A program made the position numbers and the translations under genes. Below the pieces are notes generated by a model, which saw only the letters and a program-made list of their open reading frames with translations, was not told the DNA's origin and did no database searches. Shown piece after piece: positions 63,750-64,000 of a DNA stretch of 64,000 nucleotides (its first letter is position 1; each line of letters begins with the position of its first letter). The stretch is taken from assembly GCA_003696155.1 (NCBI GenBank), contig RFFP01000022.1:1-64000 (forward strand), in the 5' to 3' direction. Source of the DNA: Acidobacteriota bacterium (GTDB lineage: Bacteria; Aquificota; Aquificia; Aquificales; Aquificaceae).

Positions 63750-64000
63750 CCCGTGTGTCCAACCATGGTATCCTTAGGTCTTATTCTCTCTGGGTTTGTT
63801 TTGTAGTAGCGGTGTAGTATCTCCAGAACCTCTACGGAGCAGAAACCCTCCTTTAGCTTATTTATGACCGATGAGAGCTGATTGGCTGTAGGTAGTAGGC
63901 TCGCAAGGATTGCACCGGGCCTTAGCACCTTCCAGACCTTTTCTATGTAGGGATTTGGGTCTTTGACATCCACGAAAGCACCATCGAAAAAGCTCTCTTC
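63719..64000 (-). CDS. trmI: tRNA (adenine-N1)-methyltransferase TrmI, C-terminal part (cut by window edge)
   Basis: The last 93 residues of a TrmI-type methyltransferase that makes m1A58 in tRNA. It enters the window with FDGAFVDVKDPNPYIEKVW, matching the FDAVFLD-DP-W catalytic block, and continues LRPGAILASLLPT, where the N-terminal SAM domain ends. The final GHTGYVLFARK is typical of the family's last strand. The start lies beyond position 64000. Confidence 0.85.
   Translation of the reverse strand, partial: EESFFDGAFVDVKDPNPYIEKVWKVLRPGAILASLLPTANQLSSVINKLKEGFCSVEVLEILHRYYKTNPERIRPKDTMVGHTGYVLFARKRI

Overview
The window looks like chromosomal DNA of a thermophilic, Gram-negative, autotrophic bacterium of the Aquificales (Aquificaceae-like: Hydrogenobacter, Thermocrinis or Aquifex relatives). 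This is inferred from gene content and style, not from a 16S gene, because no rRNA or tRNA gene was seen. Supporting signs are the LPS genes (lpxC, kdsB, heptosyltransferase-like, LptF/G-like, LapA/LapB-like), a short DnaG, an insertion-poor adenosylhomocysteinase, heavy use of AGG/AGA and ATA codons, very tight packing, and biosynthetic operons scattered as single genes.

Layout. 1-2.3 kb: a possible TnpB tail cut by the window edge, a YihY-type membrane protein, a KamA-type radical SAM enzyme and a decayed sirtuin gene. 2.3-5.2 kb: ahcY, a PP2C phosphatase and a KaiC-like ATPase (minus strand). 5.2-9.8 kb: miaB, a bifunctional-nuclease-family gene, an unknown gene, an M50 protease and an orphan succinate dehydrogenase/fumarate reductase flavoprotein. 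9.9-16.2 kb: dnaG, hemD, lpxC, kdsB, an Nfn/PyrK-type flavoprotein, a DUF2892 protein, a [2Fe-2S] ferredoxin, a flavin reductase and tsaB. 16.2-23 kb: a wrecked exported beta-helix protein gene, an MFS transporter and a 1496-residue gltB. 23-31 kb: small membrane and exported proteins, a UbiD decarboxylase, a UPF0060 pseudogene, an NlpC/P60 peptidase, a geranylgeranyl-reductase-like protein and the yceD-rpmF-plsX-fabH lipid operon. 31-38 kb: a plus-strand run yvcK-nadB-DUF1232-dppB-DJ-1-rlmI-uppP-tpiA. 38-52 kb: alternating single genes (lptF/G, gcvT, mnmH, GT39, asd, M67 peptidase, MEMO, DsrE, GT9, moaD, purH, a DNA-repair-type radical SAM protein, lysA, pgsA, a lipoate ligase). 52-63.7 kb: a propeller-AAA+ fusion, then a nearly gapless plus-strand run rng-bamD-rsfS-lapAB fusion-mglA-PATAN-response regulator-histidine kinase-sco-rsmG. 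The right edge cuts a trmI gene.

Three features run through the window. First, many genes that begin transcription units have a TATAAT-like hexamer 6-9 nt before the start codon and no Shine-Dalgarno sequence, which predicts leaderless mRNAs; genes with a long leader carry a strong Shine-Dalgarno sequence instead. Second, convergent neighbours usually overlap at their 3' ends (4 to 79 nt), and only one clear hairpin terminator was seen. Third, three pseudogenes (sirtuin, exported beta-helix protein, UPF0060) show that genes are actively decaying in an otherwise streamlined genome.

The best candidate for an uncharacterised system is the 57.5-62.6 kb block, where a LapA-LapB fusion, an MglA-type GTPase, a protein with three PATAN-like repeats and a two-component pair are translationally coupled. 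The KaiC-like/PP2C pair and the propeller-AAA+ protein come next. No CRISPR array, prophage or complete insertion sequence was found.
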